Shown here one piece after another: positions 1 to 8,055 of a stretch of DNA of 41,228 bases. The notes beneath the pieces are model-generated. The model was given only the letters and a program-made list of their open reading frames with translations, ran no database searches and was not told where the DNA came from. The stretch is from positions 1-41,228 of the forward strand of contig DASUHM010000074.1 of NCBI GenBank assembly GCA_036273515.1, written 5' to 3'. The stretch is from Gaiellales bacterium. Lineage in GTDB: Bacteria > Actinomycetota > Thermoleophilia > Gaiellales > JAICJC01. The position numbers and the translations under genes are program-made. Each line of letters begins with the position of its first letter. Positions within the stretch are counted from its first letter, which is position 1.

Positions 1-410
1 AGCTGACGCCGGAGCAGCAAGAGGCACAGCAGGCCGAACTGCAGAAGCGCATCCCCACGTTTGACGCCGTGATCACGACCGCGGCGATCCCCGGACGGCC
101 CGCGCCGAAGCTGATCACCGCGGAGGCGGTGCGCGCGATGCGCCCCGGATCGGTGATCGTCGACCTCGCCGCAGAATCGGGCGGCAACTGCGAGCTGACC
201 GAGCCGGGCAGCGAGATCGTCGAGAGCGGCGTCACGATCGTCGGCCTGACGAACCTGCCCTCGACGATGCCGACGCACGCGAGCCAGTTGCTCTCGCGTA
301 ACGTCGCGTCGCTCGTCGGACTGTTCGTGCGCGACGGTGAGCTGGTGATCGACTGGGACGACGAGATCATTTCCGGCTCCAGCGTCACAAAGCACGAGGC
401 GGTCGCATGA
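1..410 (+). CDS. pntA: NAD(P) transhydrogenase subunit alpha, part 1 (3' end only)
   Basis: C-terminal 135 residues of the NAD(H)-binding subunit of the proton-pumping transhydrogenase, which transfers hydride between NADH and NADP+ at the cytoplasmic face of the membrane. The reading frame is open from base 3 to the TGA at 408-410 and the start lies left of the window. The segment holds the alanine-dehydrogenase-like Rossmann fold: an ITTAAIPGRPAP motif near base 72, then VIVDLAAESGGNCE and the TNLPSTMP loop typical of PntA/AlaDH_PNT proteins. The domain ends without membrane helices, which follow in a separate gene, so this is the split (alpha-1/alpha-2/beta) form. ATGA overlap with the next gene indicates one operon with translational coupling. 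Confidence 0.95.
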   Translation, partial: LTPEQQEAQQAELQKRIPTFDAVITTAAIPGRPAPKLITAEAVRAMRPGSVIVDLAAESGGNCELTEPGSEIVESGVTIVGLTNLPSTMPTHASQLLSRNVASLVGLFVRDGELVIDWDDEIISGSSVTKHEAVA

Positions 411-733
411 GTCACACAGCCACGCTCGTCGCCGAGCTGACCGTCCTCGTGCTCGCGATCTTCCTCGGGATCGAAGTGATCTCGAAGGTGCCGACGATGC
501 TGCACACGCCGCTCATGAGCGGCACGAACGCCATCCACGGCGTCGTGATCGTCGGCGCCATCCTGGTGGCCGGCTCGCACCACGGCACCCTGACGACCGT
601 GGTCGGCACGATCGCCGTCGCGTTCGGCGCGTCGAACGTCGTCGGCGGTTTCCTTGTCACCGACCGGATGCTCGAGATGTTCCGCAAGCGGCCCGAGGCG
701 GATGCGGCCGAGAAGGGCGGAGACACCGGTTGA
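407..733 (+). CDS. pntAB: NAD(P) transhydrogenase subunit alpha, part 2 (membrane)
   Basis: 108-residue membrane subunit that in one-piece PntA proteins forms the C-terminal helices. About three hydrophobic segments are visible: residues 6-24, 45-60 and 63-85. The conserved stretch TPLMSGTNAIHG lies between the first two, as in other transhydrogenase alpha-2 subunits. The start ATG overlaps the stop of the upstream subunit (ATGA). The stop codon overlaps the TTG start of the beta subunit. With its partners it forms the transmembrane proton channel. Length and order match split transhydrogenases of actinobacteria. Confidence 0.93.
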   Translation: MSHTATLVAELTVLVLAIFLGIEVISKVPTMLHTPLMSGTNAIHGVVIVGAILVAGSHHGTLTTVVGTIAVAFGASNVVGGFLVTDRMLEMFRKRPEADAAEKGGDTG

Positions 734-2127
734 GCCGCGCTGACGCGATCGGCGCGGCGTACCTGGTCTGCGCGATCCTCTTCATCATCGGCCTGCGGCG
801 GCTCTCGTCCCCGGCCACGGCCCGCTCCGGCAACCAGCTCGCGGCCATCGGCATGGCCTTCGCCATCGTGGCCACGCTGTTCGACGAGCGTGTGCTCTCG
901 TACCAGTGGATCGCGCTTGGCGCGGTCATCGGCGGCGTCGGCGGGGCGATCGGCGCCCGCAAGGTGAAGATGACCGCGATGCCGCAGATGGTGGCGCTCT
1001 TCAATGGCTTCGGCGGGGGCGCGGCGGCCCTTGTGGCGCTGGCCGACTACCACGATACGGTCGGGCTGCCCGGCCACGTCGAGACCAAGATCATCGTCTC
1101 GATCCTGTTCTCGGCGGCCGTCGGCTCCATCAGCTTCTCCGGCTCGATGATCGCGTTCGGCAAGCTCCAGGAGATGATCTCCGGATCGCCGGTGGTCGTC
1201 CCCGGCCAGCGCATCGTCACCGGCGCGCTCGTGGCGGCGGTGCTCGTCCTGTGTGTGATCCTGGGGACGGGCCACGAGAGCCAGACGCTGCTCGTCGTGA
1301 CGATGGCGATCGCGTTCGTGCTCGGCATCCAGATGGTGATGGCGATCGGCGGTGCCGACATGCCGGTCGTGATCTCGCTCCTGAACGCGTTCACCGGCCT
1401 CGCCACCGCCTCGACCGGCTTCGCGCTCTCGAACAACGTCCTGATCATCTCGGGGACGCTCGTCGGCGCCTCGGGCACGCTGCTCACGCAGATGATGGGC
1501 AAGGCGATGAACCGCACCATCACGAACGTGGTCTTCGGCGCGTTCGGCACCGGCTCCGGCGGCGTCGCCGCGGTCGGCCCGGGCGGGGTCGACGGCCAGG
1601 TGCGGGCGACGACCGCCGAGGACGTCGCCGTGATGCTGGCCTACGCGAGGCGGGTCGTGATCGTGCCGGGCTACGGCCTCGCCGTCGCCCAGGCGCAGCA
1701 CAACGTGCGCGAGCTGGCCGACCAGCTCGAGCGCCGCGGCGTCGACGTCCGCTACGCGATCCACCCGGTCGCCGGACGCATGCCGGGGCACATGAACGTG
1801 CTCCTGGCCGAGGCCGACGTGCCGTATCCGCAGCTGTTCGAGATGGACGACATCAACCCGGAGTTCCCGCGCACCGACGTCTCGCTCGTGATCGGCGCGA
1901 ACGACGTCGTGAACCCGGCCGCGCAGAACACGCCGGGCAGCCCGATCTACGGCATGCCGATCCTGAACGTGAACGAGTCGTCGGCCGTCGTCGTGCTCAA
2001 GCGCAGCATGAACACCGGCTTTGCGGGCATCGAGAACGAGCTCTTCTTCGACCCGAAGACCTCGATGCTCTTCGGCGACGCCAAGGCGTCGGTCACCGGC
2101 CTGGTCGCCGCCGTCAAGGCGGTGTAG
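730..2127 (+). CDS. pntB: NAD(P) transhydrogenase subunit beta
   Basis: 465 residues, usual PntB length. The N-terminal half (about residues 1-260) is a multi-helix membrane domain carrying the FNGFGGGAAALVA and LNAFTGLATASTGF motifs. The C-terminal NADP(H)-binding domain (about 290-465) has VIVPGYGLAVAQAQ, HPVAGRMPGHMNVLLAEA and GANDVVNPAA, all hallmarks of domain III. The start is TTG at 730, sharing the TTGA tetranucleotide with the upstream stop. A clean hairpin follows the stop. The complex uses the proton gradient to make NADPH, so it probably supplies reducing power for biosynthesis. Confidence 0.96.
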   Translation: MSRADAIGAAYLVCAILFIIGLRRLSSPATARSGNQLAAIGMAFAIVATLFDERVLSYQWIALGAVIGGVGGAIGARKVKMTAMPQMVALFNGFGGGAAALVALADYHDTVGLPGHVETKIIVSILFSAAVGSISFSGSMIAFGKLQEMISGSPVVVPGQRIVTGALVAAVLVLCVILGTGHESQTLLVVTMAIAFVLGIQMVMAIGGADMPVVISLLNAFTGLATASTGFALSNNVLIISGTLVGASGTLLTQMMGKAMNRTITNVVFGAFGTGSGGVAAVGPGGVDGQVRATTAEDVAVMLAYARRVVIVPGYGLAVAQAQHNVRELADQLERRGVDVRYAIHPVAGRMPGHMNVLLAEADVPYPQLFEMDDINPEFPRTDVSLVIGANDVVNPAAQNTPGSPIYGMPILNVNESSAVVVLKRSMNTGFAGIENELFFDPKTSMLFGDAKASVTGLVAAVKAV

Positions 2128-2142
2128 GCCGGCCGGTAGACC

Positions 2143-2172
2143 GGGCCAGGCCCCGAAGTCGGGGCCTGGCCC
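2143..2172. terminator. Bidirectional hairpin between convergent genes
   Basis: Inverted repeat with 13-14 bp arms (GGGCCAGGCCCCGA and its complement) and a 2-4 nt loop. It lies 15 bp after the pntB stop and 9 bp beyond the stop of the convergent membrane-protein gene. There is no T-run. The GGGGCC-GGCCCC core is related to other palindromes at 20753, 30178 and 30200. Confidence 0.75.
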
Positions 2173-2181
2173 CCTCCCGCT

Positions 2182-2613
2182 CTACGAAGAGGAGCCGGAC
2201 GGCACGCTGATGCGCCCGCCCATCTCGAAGGCGCCGTAGCCGGCGACGAGCGAGCCGATCAGCGTCAGCCACAGGCCGAGCGCAGTGTGGCTGTGATGGT
2301 CGATGAACTCGAAGATGACCATGAGGGCCGTGAACGCGGCCGCGATGAGCAGTGCCTGCGGCAGCGGGATCGGCAGCTGCAGGGTGTTGGGGATGAACAT
2401 GAGGATCGCGCCCGCGAGCATCACGAGCGAGCCGATCACCGCGAGCTTGCCGAGCGCGTTCGCATCCCACGCTCCCGTGCTGGCCGAGATGTGGCCGAGC
2501 GAGCCGAGGCTCACCGTGATCGAGTACCAGTCGAGGAACAGCGCCCCGATCAGCGTGGCGACCGTGCCGGCGACCACGATCCACTGGCTGCGCGAAACCT
2601 GCGACCAGTCCAT
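2182..2613 (-). CDS. Small four-helix membrane protein, function unknown
   Basis: 143 residues with four hydrophobic segments (about 12-29, 54-74, 82-100 and 108-126 from the chosen start) and a short Ser-rich tail. I do not recognise a named family. I chose ATG at 2613 because AAGGAG stands 7 nt upstream. A GTG two codons further upstream (2619) would leave only 1 nt after the same Shine-Dalgarno sequence. It lies downstream of the M20 peptidase on the same strand, but a hairpin separates them, so it is probably transcribed on its own. It is convergent with pntB. Confidence 0.8.
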   Translation of the reverse strand: MDWSQVSRSQWIVVAGTVATLIGALFLDWYSITVSLGSLGHISASTGAWDANALGKLAVIGSLVMLAGAILMFIPNTLQLPIPLPQALLIAAAFTALMVIFEFIDHHSHTALGLWLTLIGSLVAGYGAFEMGGRISVPSGSSS

Positions 2614-2657
2614 AGTCACACTCCTTGGAAAGACAACGGAACGAAAACCTGCCCTTG

Positions 2658-2677
2658 TTCGCCGCTCCGGCGGCGAA
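2658..2677 (-). terminator. Hairpin after the M20 peptidase gene
   Basis: Perfect 8-bp stem (TTCGCCGC/GCGGCGAA) with a 4-nt loop, 11 bp past the peptidase stop codon on the minus strand. A T-rich stretch (GGTTTTCG) follows about 12 nt later. Confidence 0.65.
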
Positions 2678-2688
2678 TCCTCTCAACC

Positions 2689-3759
2689 TTACAGCGAGAC
2701 GAGCAGCGCCGAAAGCAGCGAGATCCGCTCCCCGAGCGACTCGAGCGAGACCCGTTCGTCGACGGCGTGGGCGCCGGATCCGGTCGGGCCGAGACCGTCG
2801 ATCACCGGCGTGCCGACGGCGGCCGCGAAATTCCCGTCCGAGCCGCCCGGCGAGGCGTTCTCGGCCAGGCTCACCCCGTTGTCCTGCGCGATCGCGATGG
2901 CCGACCGCACGAGCTCGGCCGCGCCGGCCGTCTGCACCATCGGCGGCCGCGTCACGCCGCCGCTGACCTCGATGACCGCGCCGTCGAGGTGCGGCCGCAG
3001 GCCGCGGATCGCCTGCTCCAGCGTGCGCTGGCCTTCCGCGGTCCAGGCGCGGGCGTCGATCCGCGCCCAGGCCTCGCCGGCGACGACGTTGTCGCCCGTG
3101 CCGCCGCCCACCTGGCCGACGTTCGTGCGGATGCCGGCGGCCGGATCGGCCATGCGGTGCACGGCCATGATCTGGTGGGCGAGCTCGTCGACCGCCGAGA
3201 TGCCGGCGCGGGACCCGTTGCCGGCGTGGGCGGCGCGGCCGCGGATGCGGAGCTGGTAGCGAGCCAGGCCCGAGCGGGTGGTCGTGATCGTCCCGTCCTT
3301 GACCGGGGGCTCGAGCACGAGCGCGGCGCGAGCACCGGTGGCGAGCTCCTCGACGAGCGGGCGGCCGCTGGGGCTGCCGATCTCCTCGTCGGCCGTGACC
3401 AGGAAGTGCACGGGCCGGCGCAGCTCGCCCAGCCGCCGCAGCGCCTCGAGGCCGGTCACGATGCCGGCCTTCATGTCGAGCGCGCCCGGCCCGTACGCGT
3501 AGCCGTCCTGCACGCGGAAGGGCATCTTCGGCAGCGTGCCCGCCGGCCAGACGGTGTCCATGTGCGCCATGAGCACGACCGCCGGGCCGTCGTCGGGCCC
3601 CAGGCGGGCGATCAGGTGCGGGTCGCGCGGCTCGATGCGCGCGCCGAGGGACTCGAGCTCGGCCGCGATGAAACGGCCGATGTGGCCCATCCGCTCGCGG
3701 TCGCCGGTCGGGCTCTCGAGCTCGACCAGACGCTGCAGGAGCTCGACCGCGTCCATCAT
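2689..3759 (-). CDS. M20-family metallopeptidase, carboxypeptidase G2-like
   Basis: 356 residues, usual length for the ArgE/DapE/CPG2 family of cytoplasmic zinc-dependent amidohydrolases and peptidases. Ligands can be placed by family pattern: H66 and D68 in AHMDTV, D95 in GALDMKAG, catalytic E125 and ligand E126 in TADEEIGS, E150 in LVLEPP, and H331 in GSGAHAVDE. The dimerisation (lid) domain spans about 165-275, with RAAHAG near 178. The closest type by eye is the glutamate carboxypeptidase group, but the substrate is not readable from sequence. Start: ATG 3759 (a second ATG follows at once). A TAGGGT -10 box 8 nt upstream and no Shine-Dalgarno suggest a leaderless message. Confidence 0.9.
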   Translation of the reverse strand: MMDAVELLQRLVELESPTGDRERMGHIGRFIAAELESLGARIEPRDPHLIARLGPDDGPAVVLMAHMDTVWPAGTLPKMPFRVQDGYAYGPGALDMKAGIVTGLEALRRLGELRRPVHFLVTADEEIGSPSGRPLVEELATGARAALVLEPPVKDGTITTTRSGLARYQLRIRGRAAHAGNGSRAGISAVDELAHQIMAVHRMADPAAGIRTNVGQVGGGTGDNVVAGEAWARIDARAWTAEGQRTLEQAIRGLRPHLDGAVIEVSGGVTRPPMVQTAGAAELVRSAIAIAQDNGVSLAENASPGGSDGNFAAAVGTPVIDGLGPTGSGAHAVDERVSLESLGERISLLSALLVSL

Positions 3760-3767
3760 CGGCCGGA

Positions 3768-3773
3768 ACCCTA
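3768..3773 (-). promoter_or_regulatory. -10 box of the M20 peptidase gene
   Basis: TAGGGT, 8 nt before ATG 3759 and directly after the terminator hairpin of the gene upstream. No ribosome-binding site lies between, so transcription probably begins at or next to the start codon. Confidence 0.5.
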
Positions 3774-3779
3774 TCTGGC

Positions 3780-3807
3780 GCGGGTGGCCGCCGCAGCGGC
3801 CACCCGC
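3780..3807 (-). terminator. Strong hairpin after the TadG-like gene
   Basis: Perfect 12-bp stem (GCGGGTGGCCGC and its complement) with a CGCA loop, beginning 13 bp past the stop at 3821. It is GC-only with no T-run, as is usual in very GC-rich actinobacteria. Confidence 0.75.
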
Positions 3808-3820
3808 ACCCGGTGTAGGA

Positions 3821-5185
3821 CTACTGGACGATCCGCGACTGACCGGCGGTGATGTCCGACGCGATCTGCTGGAAGATGCCGGTCAGCGACGTCGGATTCG
3901 GCAGGTCGTAGAAGTACTGCGTGCCCGGGCTCGCGATCTTCTGCAGCGCCGTCTCGGCGGGCATGGCCGGCGACTCCGGCGTGCCCCAGTTGGAGCTGCC
4001 GTACCACTGGACGGTCGTGCTGCCGATCTTGGCGCCGATAGCCGCATCGCACTCGTCGCCGTTCGCCGTGTACGCGATCGAGTAGACGAGCACCTTGGCG
4101 GCCTTGGCGACGCCCGCGCTGGTCACGCCCTGGCCGCAGGGGTTGGTGCGGTACGGCGAGGTGGAGGCCAGGAACGTCGGGCCGTCGTTGGCGGCGCCGT
4201 CCGACAGCACCACCATCACCTTCTGCGTGCCGGCGCGCCCATGGTTGACGAGCTCCTGGTAGGCGGCGTCGATGGCCTCGGCATACGCCGTACCGCCGCC
4301 CGCCTTCACGCAGTTGAGCGTCGACATGAACGGCGACGACGCGTTCAGGTTGCCGGTGCTGGTCGCGTAGGTGTTCGAGAGCGGCACGAGCACGTAGGCC
4401 GCGTTGCTCAGGCTGTAGGTACCGCCGCTGCCCGCGTACTGCTGGGACCCGTCGGGGTATCGCTTCGTGCCGTTGAAGTACGACGTGACGTCCGTGCAGG
4501 CCTGACCTGTGCTCGGCGCCGGCGGCAGCACCGCCAGGCCGACGTTGTCGAGGGTCGGGTCCATGGTCTTCATGAAGGCGTTGACGCCCGCCTTGGCCTG
4601 CGTCAGCTTGCTGTTCGCGGACATCGACCCGGTGCGGTCGAGCACCACCATGACGTCCAGCGGCACGCCGCCGCACGGCGAGCACGCCTGCGCATGCGCC
4701 TTGAGCGTGATCGTGCTGAAGCCGAGCAGCTTCAGGAGGTATGTCGGTACGTTCGCCGTCTCGTCGACCGTGACGGTGTTCGGGTAGCCGTTCGTGCAGT
4801 TGTAGCCGGCCTGCTGGGCGCAGGTGACGCTGACGTTCTGGCTGACGTTGCCGGCCGGGACGCCGTTGATCGGGTTCGAGCCGCCCGGCTGCGAGCCGTA
4901 CTTCTGCGCAGCGGAGGTCGCGTTGGCGACGACCGGCGGGTACACCATCGTCAGCTGGCCGGCGCCGGCGGCGGCCGAGGCGTCGGCCGACGCCTGGAGC
5001 GCCTTCTGGACGCGGTAGGCGTTGCCGAAGTCGATCACGAGACCGGCGAACACCAGGATCGAGAACATGAAGACCACGACGAGCGGCAAGGTCTGGCCGG
5101 ACGTGCGGGCGACGGCGCGCAGGCGACGGCCCGCCGCGGGTGCATCAGGGCACGGATCTCGCTGCTCAGGCTGGGTGGGCGCCAC
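3821..5185 (-). CDS. TadG-like membrane protein with von Willebrand factor A domain
   Basis: 454 residues from the chosen start. A TadE/TadG-type N-terminus (one helix at about 32-52, then a GNAYRVQKALQASADASAAAGA stretch) anchors the protein. A VWA domain follows from about 175, with a MIDAS-like D183-R-T-G-S187, T299 and D329 (VVLSDGAAND). DxTxS departs slightly from the usual DxSxS. Cysteines between 122 and 171 and after 230 suggest extracellular disulfides. TadG proteins belong to Flp/Tad pilus loci, but no other tad gene is nearby. I chose GTG 5185 because GGGAGG stands 7 nt upstream; the longer frame to GTG 5242 has no ribosome-binding site. Confidence 0.82.
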   Translation of the reverse strand: MAPTQPEQRDPCPDAPAAGRRLRAVARTSGQTLPLVVVFMFSILVFAGLVIDFGNAYRVQKALQASADASAAAGAGQLTMVYPPVVANATSAAQKYGSQPGGSNPINGVPAGNVSQNVSVTCAQQAGYNCTNGYPNTVTVDETANVPTYLLKLLGFSTITLKAHAQACSPCGGVPLDVMVVLDRTGSMSANSKLTQAKAGVNAFMKTMDPTLDNVGLAVLPPAPSTGQACTDVTSYFNGTKRYPDGSQQYAGSGGTYSLSNAAYVLVPLSNTYATSTGNLNASSPFMSTLNCVKAGGGTAYAEAIDAAYQELVNHGRAGTQKVMVVLSDGAANDGPTFLASTSPYRTNPCGQGVTSAGVAKAAKVLVYSIAYTANGDECDAAIGAKIGSTTVQWYGSSNWGTPESPAMPAETALQKIASPGTQYFYDLPNPTSLTGIFQQIASDITAGQSRIVQ

Positions 5186-5248
5186 GTGACTGCCTCCCTG
5201 GAAAGGTTGCGCGCGCGGTGCCGGCCTCCTCTGGTCCGACACCCGGGG

Positions 5249-5264
5249 GGTACGCGTTCGTACC
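5249..5264. promoter_or_regulatory. Short inverted repeat upstream of the TadG-like gene
   Basis: GGTACG-CGTT-CGTACC, two perfect 6-bp arms around 4 nt, 64 bp upstream of the chosen start of the TadG-like gene. It could be an operator or part of a 5' leader structure. Nothing else was seen in the 159-bp gap except the Shine-Dalgarno sequence. Confidence 0.3.
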
Positions 5265-5344
5265 TCTGAACATCGACCCGGGCCGCAAACGGCTCCATCA
5301 CCCGAATTGGGGGACGCTGGAAGGAGGCTTCGGGCTCGTCGGGG

Positions 5345-8035
5345 CTACTCGCCGAGGGCGACGAGCGCCGCCAGCTCGTCGTCGTCGAGATCGGAGAGCA
5401 CCGTCTCGACGCCACGGTCGACGATCCGCGTCGCGAGGTCGCGCTTGCCCGCGATCAGCTGGTCGATGCGCTCCTCGATCGTGCCGGCGCAGACGAGCCG
5501 ATGCACCTGCACGACCCGGGTCTGGCCGATGCGGTGGGCGCGATCGGAGGCCTGATCCTCGACGGCCGGGTTCCACCAGCGGTCGAAGTGGAACACGTGG
5601 CTCGCGTTGGTCAGGTTGAGCCCGAGCCCGCCGGCACGCAGCGACATGACGAGCACGCGCGGCTCGCCGTCCGGAGACTGGAAGGTGTCGACGATGCGCT
5701 CCCGGGCCGTGCGCGGCGTCGAGCCGTCCAGGTAGAGCAGACCGCCGTTCACCTCCTTGCCCAGATGCTCGGCGAGCAGCCGCCCCATCACGGCGTACTG
5801 GGTGAAGACGAGGGCGCTGTCGCCCTCGGCCACGACCTCGGCCAGCATCTCGGTGAGCCGGTCGAGCTTGCCCGAGCGGTCGGCCAGCGCGCCATGGCGG
5901 CCGAGCGCGTGCACCGGGTGGTTGCACACCTGCTTGAGGCGCGTGATCAGTGCCAGCACGTTGCCGCGCCGCTCGATCCCGGAGAGGCCGCGGACGCGTC
6001 CCATCATCGCGTCGATGGTGGCCTGGTAGAGCGCCGCCTGCTCGACCGTGAGCGTGCAGAACTCGGTCGAGTCCTGGCGCGGCGGCAGGTCGGGCAGCAC
6101 CGCCGGGTCGGTCTTGCGCCGCCGCAGCAGGAACGGCCCGGTCATCCGCCGCAGGGCGTCCTCGGCGCGGCCGTCGCCGCGGCGCTCGATGGCGTTCGCG
6201 AACAGGCGCCGGAAGCCGGTGCGCGTGCCCAGCAGGCCGGGGTTCAGGATGTGCATGATCGACCACAGGTCGTCGAGCCGGTTCTCGACCGGCGTGCCGG
6301 TGAGGGCGACCCGGTGGCCCGCCGTGATGGCGCGGGCCGTCTGTGCCGCCCGGGTGAGCGGGTTCTTCACCGCCTGGGCCTCGTCGAGCGCGAGCATCCG
6401 CCATTCCAGCGACGACAGGAGGCGGCGGTCGCGAGGCAGGAGCGCATAGGAGGTGAGCACGACGTCCCAGCCCTCGAGGTCGGCCGCCTTCGACGTGCGG
6501 TCGGGGCCGTGGTGGATCAGCGTGCGCAGGCCGGGGGCGAACCGGTGCAGCTCCCGCTGCCAGTTGCCGAGCACGGACGTCGGGCACACGATCAGCGCCG
6601 CCCGCTCGTCCTCGTCGCGGTGGTCGAGCAGGTAGGCGATCAGCTGGACGGTCTTGCCGAGGCCCATGTCGTCGGCGAGCAGCGTCCCCAGGCCGAGCTC
6701 GCGCATGCGCACGAGCCAGCCCAGCCCCGCCTTCTGGTACGGCCGCAGGAGGCCGTCGAACCCGAGCGGCGGCTCCATCGGCCGGCGCAGGGCCGGGTCG
6801 CGCAGCTGCGCCGCCAGGCCGGCCAGATCGCCGTCGGACTCGACGACGCCCATGACGACGCCGCGCACGTCCGTCGACCCCGCCAGGGCGGCACCGAGCG
6901 CCGTCATCGCCGGCATCCCCGGGCTGTGCAGCGCCGAGGCCGCCAACGCGCGGGCGCGCGCGAGCGCCTTGGGGTTGAGCGCCCGCCACTCGCCGCCGAG
7001 GCGCACGAGCGGCTGGGTGGCGGCGGCCAGCGCGCGCAGCTCCTCGACGGTGATCTCGTGGCCGCCGAGCGACGCCTTGAGGTCGTAGCGGACGACCCCG
7101 TCGAGCTGGAGCGGCCCGCCGGCCAGCTCGAGGCGGGCGTCGTCGAAGTCGAGGTCGCGCTCCTCCGAGACCTCGGGCGGCAGCTCGACCCGGGCGCCCG
7201 CGAACTCGAGTGCCGAGGTGGCCAGGCGCAGCTCGACGACCGCGTCCTCAGCGAGCAGCACGACGCCGTCGGCGACGCGCCCGAGCGGCGCGAACACGTG
7301 GGCGGCGCGGCGCCAGAGCGCGGGATCGTCCGGCGTCACGGTCAGCGGCCACCCGCCCGCGGCGTCCACGGGCAGCTCGAGACGCAGCTGCAGCGGCGCC
7401 AGCGAGTCGCGCAGGCGCACGACCGGCGCCGCCATCCCCAGGTCGGGGGCGACGGCCCGCAGGAGCGGCTGCAGGACGCTCAGGTCGACTCCGGACACCT
7501 GGATCTCGCCGGAGCGCAGGATCTTCGGCTCGCGGACGGCCGCCGCCAGGGCGTGCATGCTCGAGTCGACGAACCCGGCCACGGCCGCCTCGGGGGCGAG
7601 CGGCGCCGGCTCCTCGTCCTCCCCCAGCTCGTCGACGACCGCGTGGCCGGCCTCGGGGAAGGCGGCCGCGAACCGGCTCAGGTCGGGGACGGTGCCGCCG
7701 CCGAGCACGGCCGCCTCCACCACCCGCGCCGCCAGCCGCCACGCCCGCACCGACGCGCTCGTCGGCCCGTCCCGGTCGGTGAGCAGGTAGGCCAGCCCCG
7801 GGAGCGACGCCAGGCAGCGCATCTCCACCGACCGCCGCCGCCCGCCGATCGACACCGTCTGGTTCAGCCGCCGCAGCGTCGGCGGCAGCCCGAGGTCGTC
7901 CAGCAGGTCGACCCAGCCCCCCGGCGTGAGCGGCGAGAACGAGTAAAGCCCGAGCACCGGCTCCTCGACCCCTCGCGGGACGAAGGCCAGCTCCAGCGGC
8001 GCCCGCCGCGCGGTGGATGTCGAGGGCAGGGACAA
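5345..8035 (-). CDS. SNF2/Rad54-family DNA translocase (helicase-like ATPase)
   Basis: 896-residue two-lobe SNF2 ATPase. The motifs are intact: Walker A DDMGLGKT (455-462), Q-motif region LRPYQKAGLGWL just before it, motif II DEAQ (551-554), motif III LTGTPVENRLDDLWSI, motif IV-like ALVFTQY, motif V SLRAGGLGLNLT, and motif VI QASDRAHRIGQ (ending about 838). The first ~430 residues form the poorly conserved N-terminal region found in bacterial SNF2 proteins (SNF2_assoc/DUF3670-like). There is no SWIM zinc finger. Bacterial members remodel DNA-bound proteins such as stalled RNA polymerase, or act in repair; the specific role is unknown. The TTG start at 8035 follows TACGGT by 7 nt and starts only 20 bp from the divergent hydroxylase operon. 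Confidence 0.92.
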   Translation of the reverse strand: MSLPSTSTARRAPLELAFVPRGVEEPVLGLYSFSPLTPGGWVDLLDDLGLPPTLRRLNQTVSIGGRRRSVEMRCLASLPGLAYLLTDRDGPTSASVRAWRLAARVVEAAVLGGGTVPDLSRFAAAFPEAGHAVVDELGEDEEPAPLAPEAAVAGFVDSSMHALAAAVREPKILRSGEIQVSGVDLSVLQPLLRAVAPDLGMAAPVVRLRDSLAPLQLRLELPVDAAGGWPLTVTPDDPALWRRAAHVFAPLGRVADGVVLLAEDAVVELRLATSALEFAGARVELPPEVSEERDLDFDDARLELAGGPLQLDGVVRYDLKASLGGHEITVEELRALAAATQPLVRLGGEWRALNPKALARARALAASALHSPGMPAMTALGAALAGSTDVRGVVMGVVESDGDLAGLAAQLRDPALRRPMEPPLGFDGLLRPYQKAGLGWLVRMRELGLGTLLADDMGLGKTVQLIAYLLDHRDEDERAALIVCPTSVLGNWQRELHRFAPGLRTLIHHGPDRTSKAADLEGWDVVLTSYALLPRDRRLLSSLEWRMLALDEAQAVKNPLTRAAQTARAITAGHRVALTGTPVENRLDDLWSIMHILNPGLLGTRTGFRRLFANAIERRGDGRAEDALRRMTGPFLLRRRKTDPAVLPDLPPRQDSTEFCTLTVEQAALYQATIDAMMGRVRGLSGIERRGNVLALITRLKQVCNHPVHALGRHGALADRSGKLDRLTEMLAEVVAEGDSALVFTQYAVMGRLLAEHLGKEVNGGLLYLDGSTPRTARERIVDTFQSPDGEPRVLVMSLRAGGLGLNLTNASHVFHFDRWWNPAVEDQASDRAHRIGQTRVVQVHRLVCAGTIEERIDQLIAGKRDLATRIVDRGVETVLSDLDDDELAALVALGE

Positions 8036-8041
8036 AATTGG

Positions 8042-8048
8042 TACCGTA
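8042..8048. promoter_or_regulatory. Overlapping divergent -10 boxes
   Basis: The heptamer TACCGTA holds TACCGT on the plus strand (8042-8047, 8 nt before ATG 8056) and TACGGT on the minus strand (8048-8043, 7 nt before TTG 8035). Only 20 bp separate the two start codons and neither has a Shine-Dalgarno sequence, so both messages look leaderless and the two promoters should exclude one another. Confidence 0.5.
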
Positions 8049-8055
8049 GCCTGAG

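Noticed and set aside
412-1791. 459-residue open frame on the minus strand opposite the transhydrogenase genes
   Set aside because: Composition is Arg/Asp/His-rich with no recognisable fold; it is the antisense of clearly conserved pntAB and pntB.
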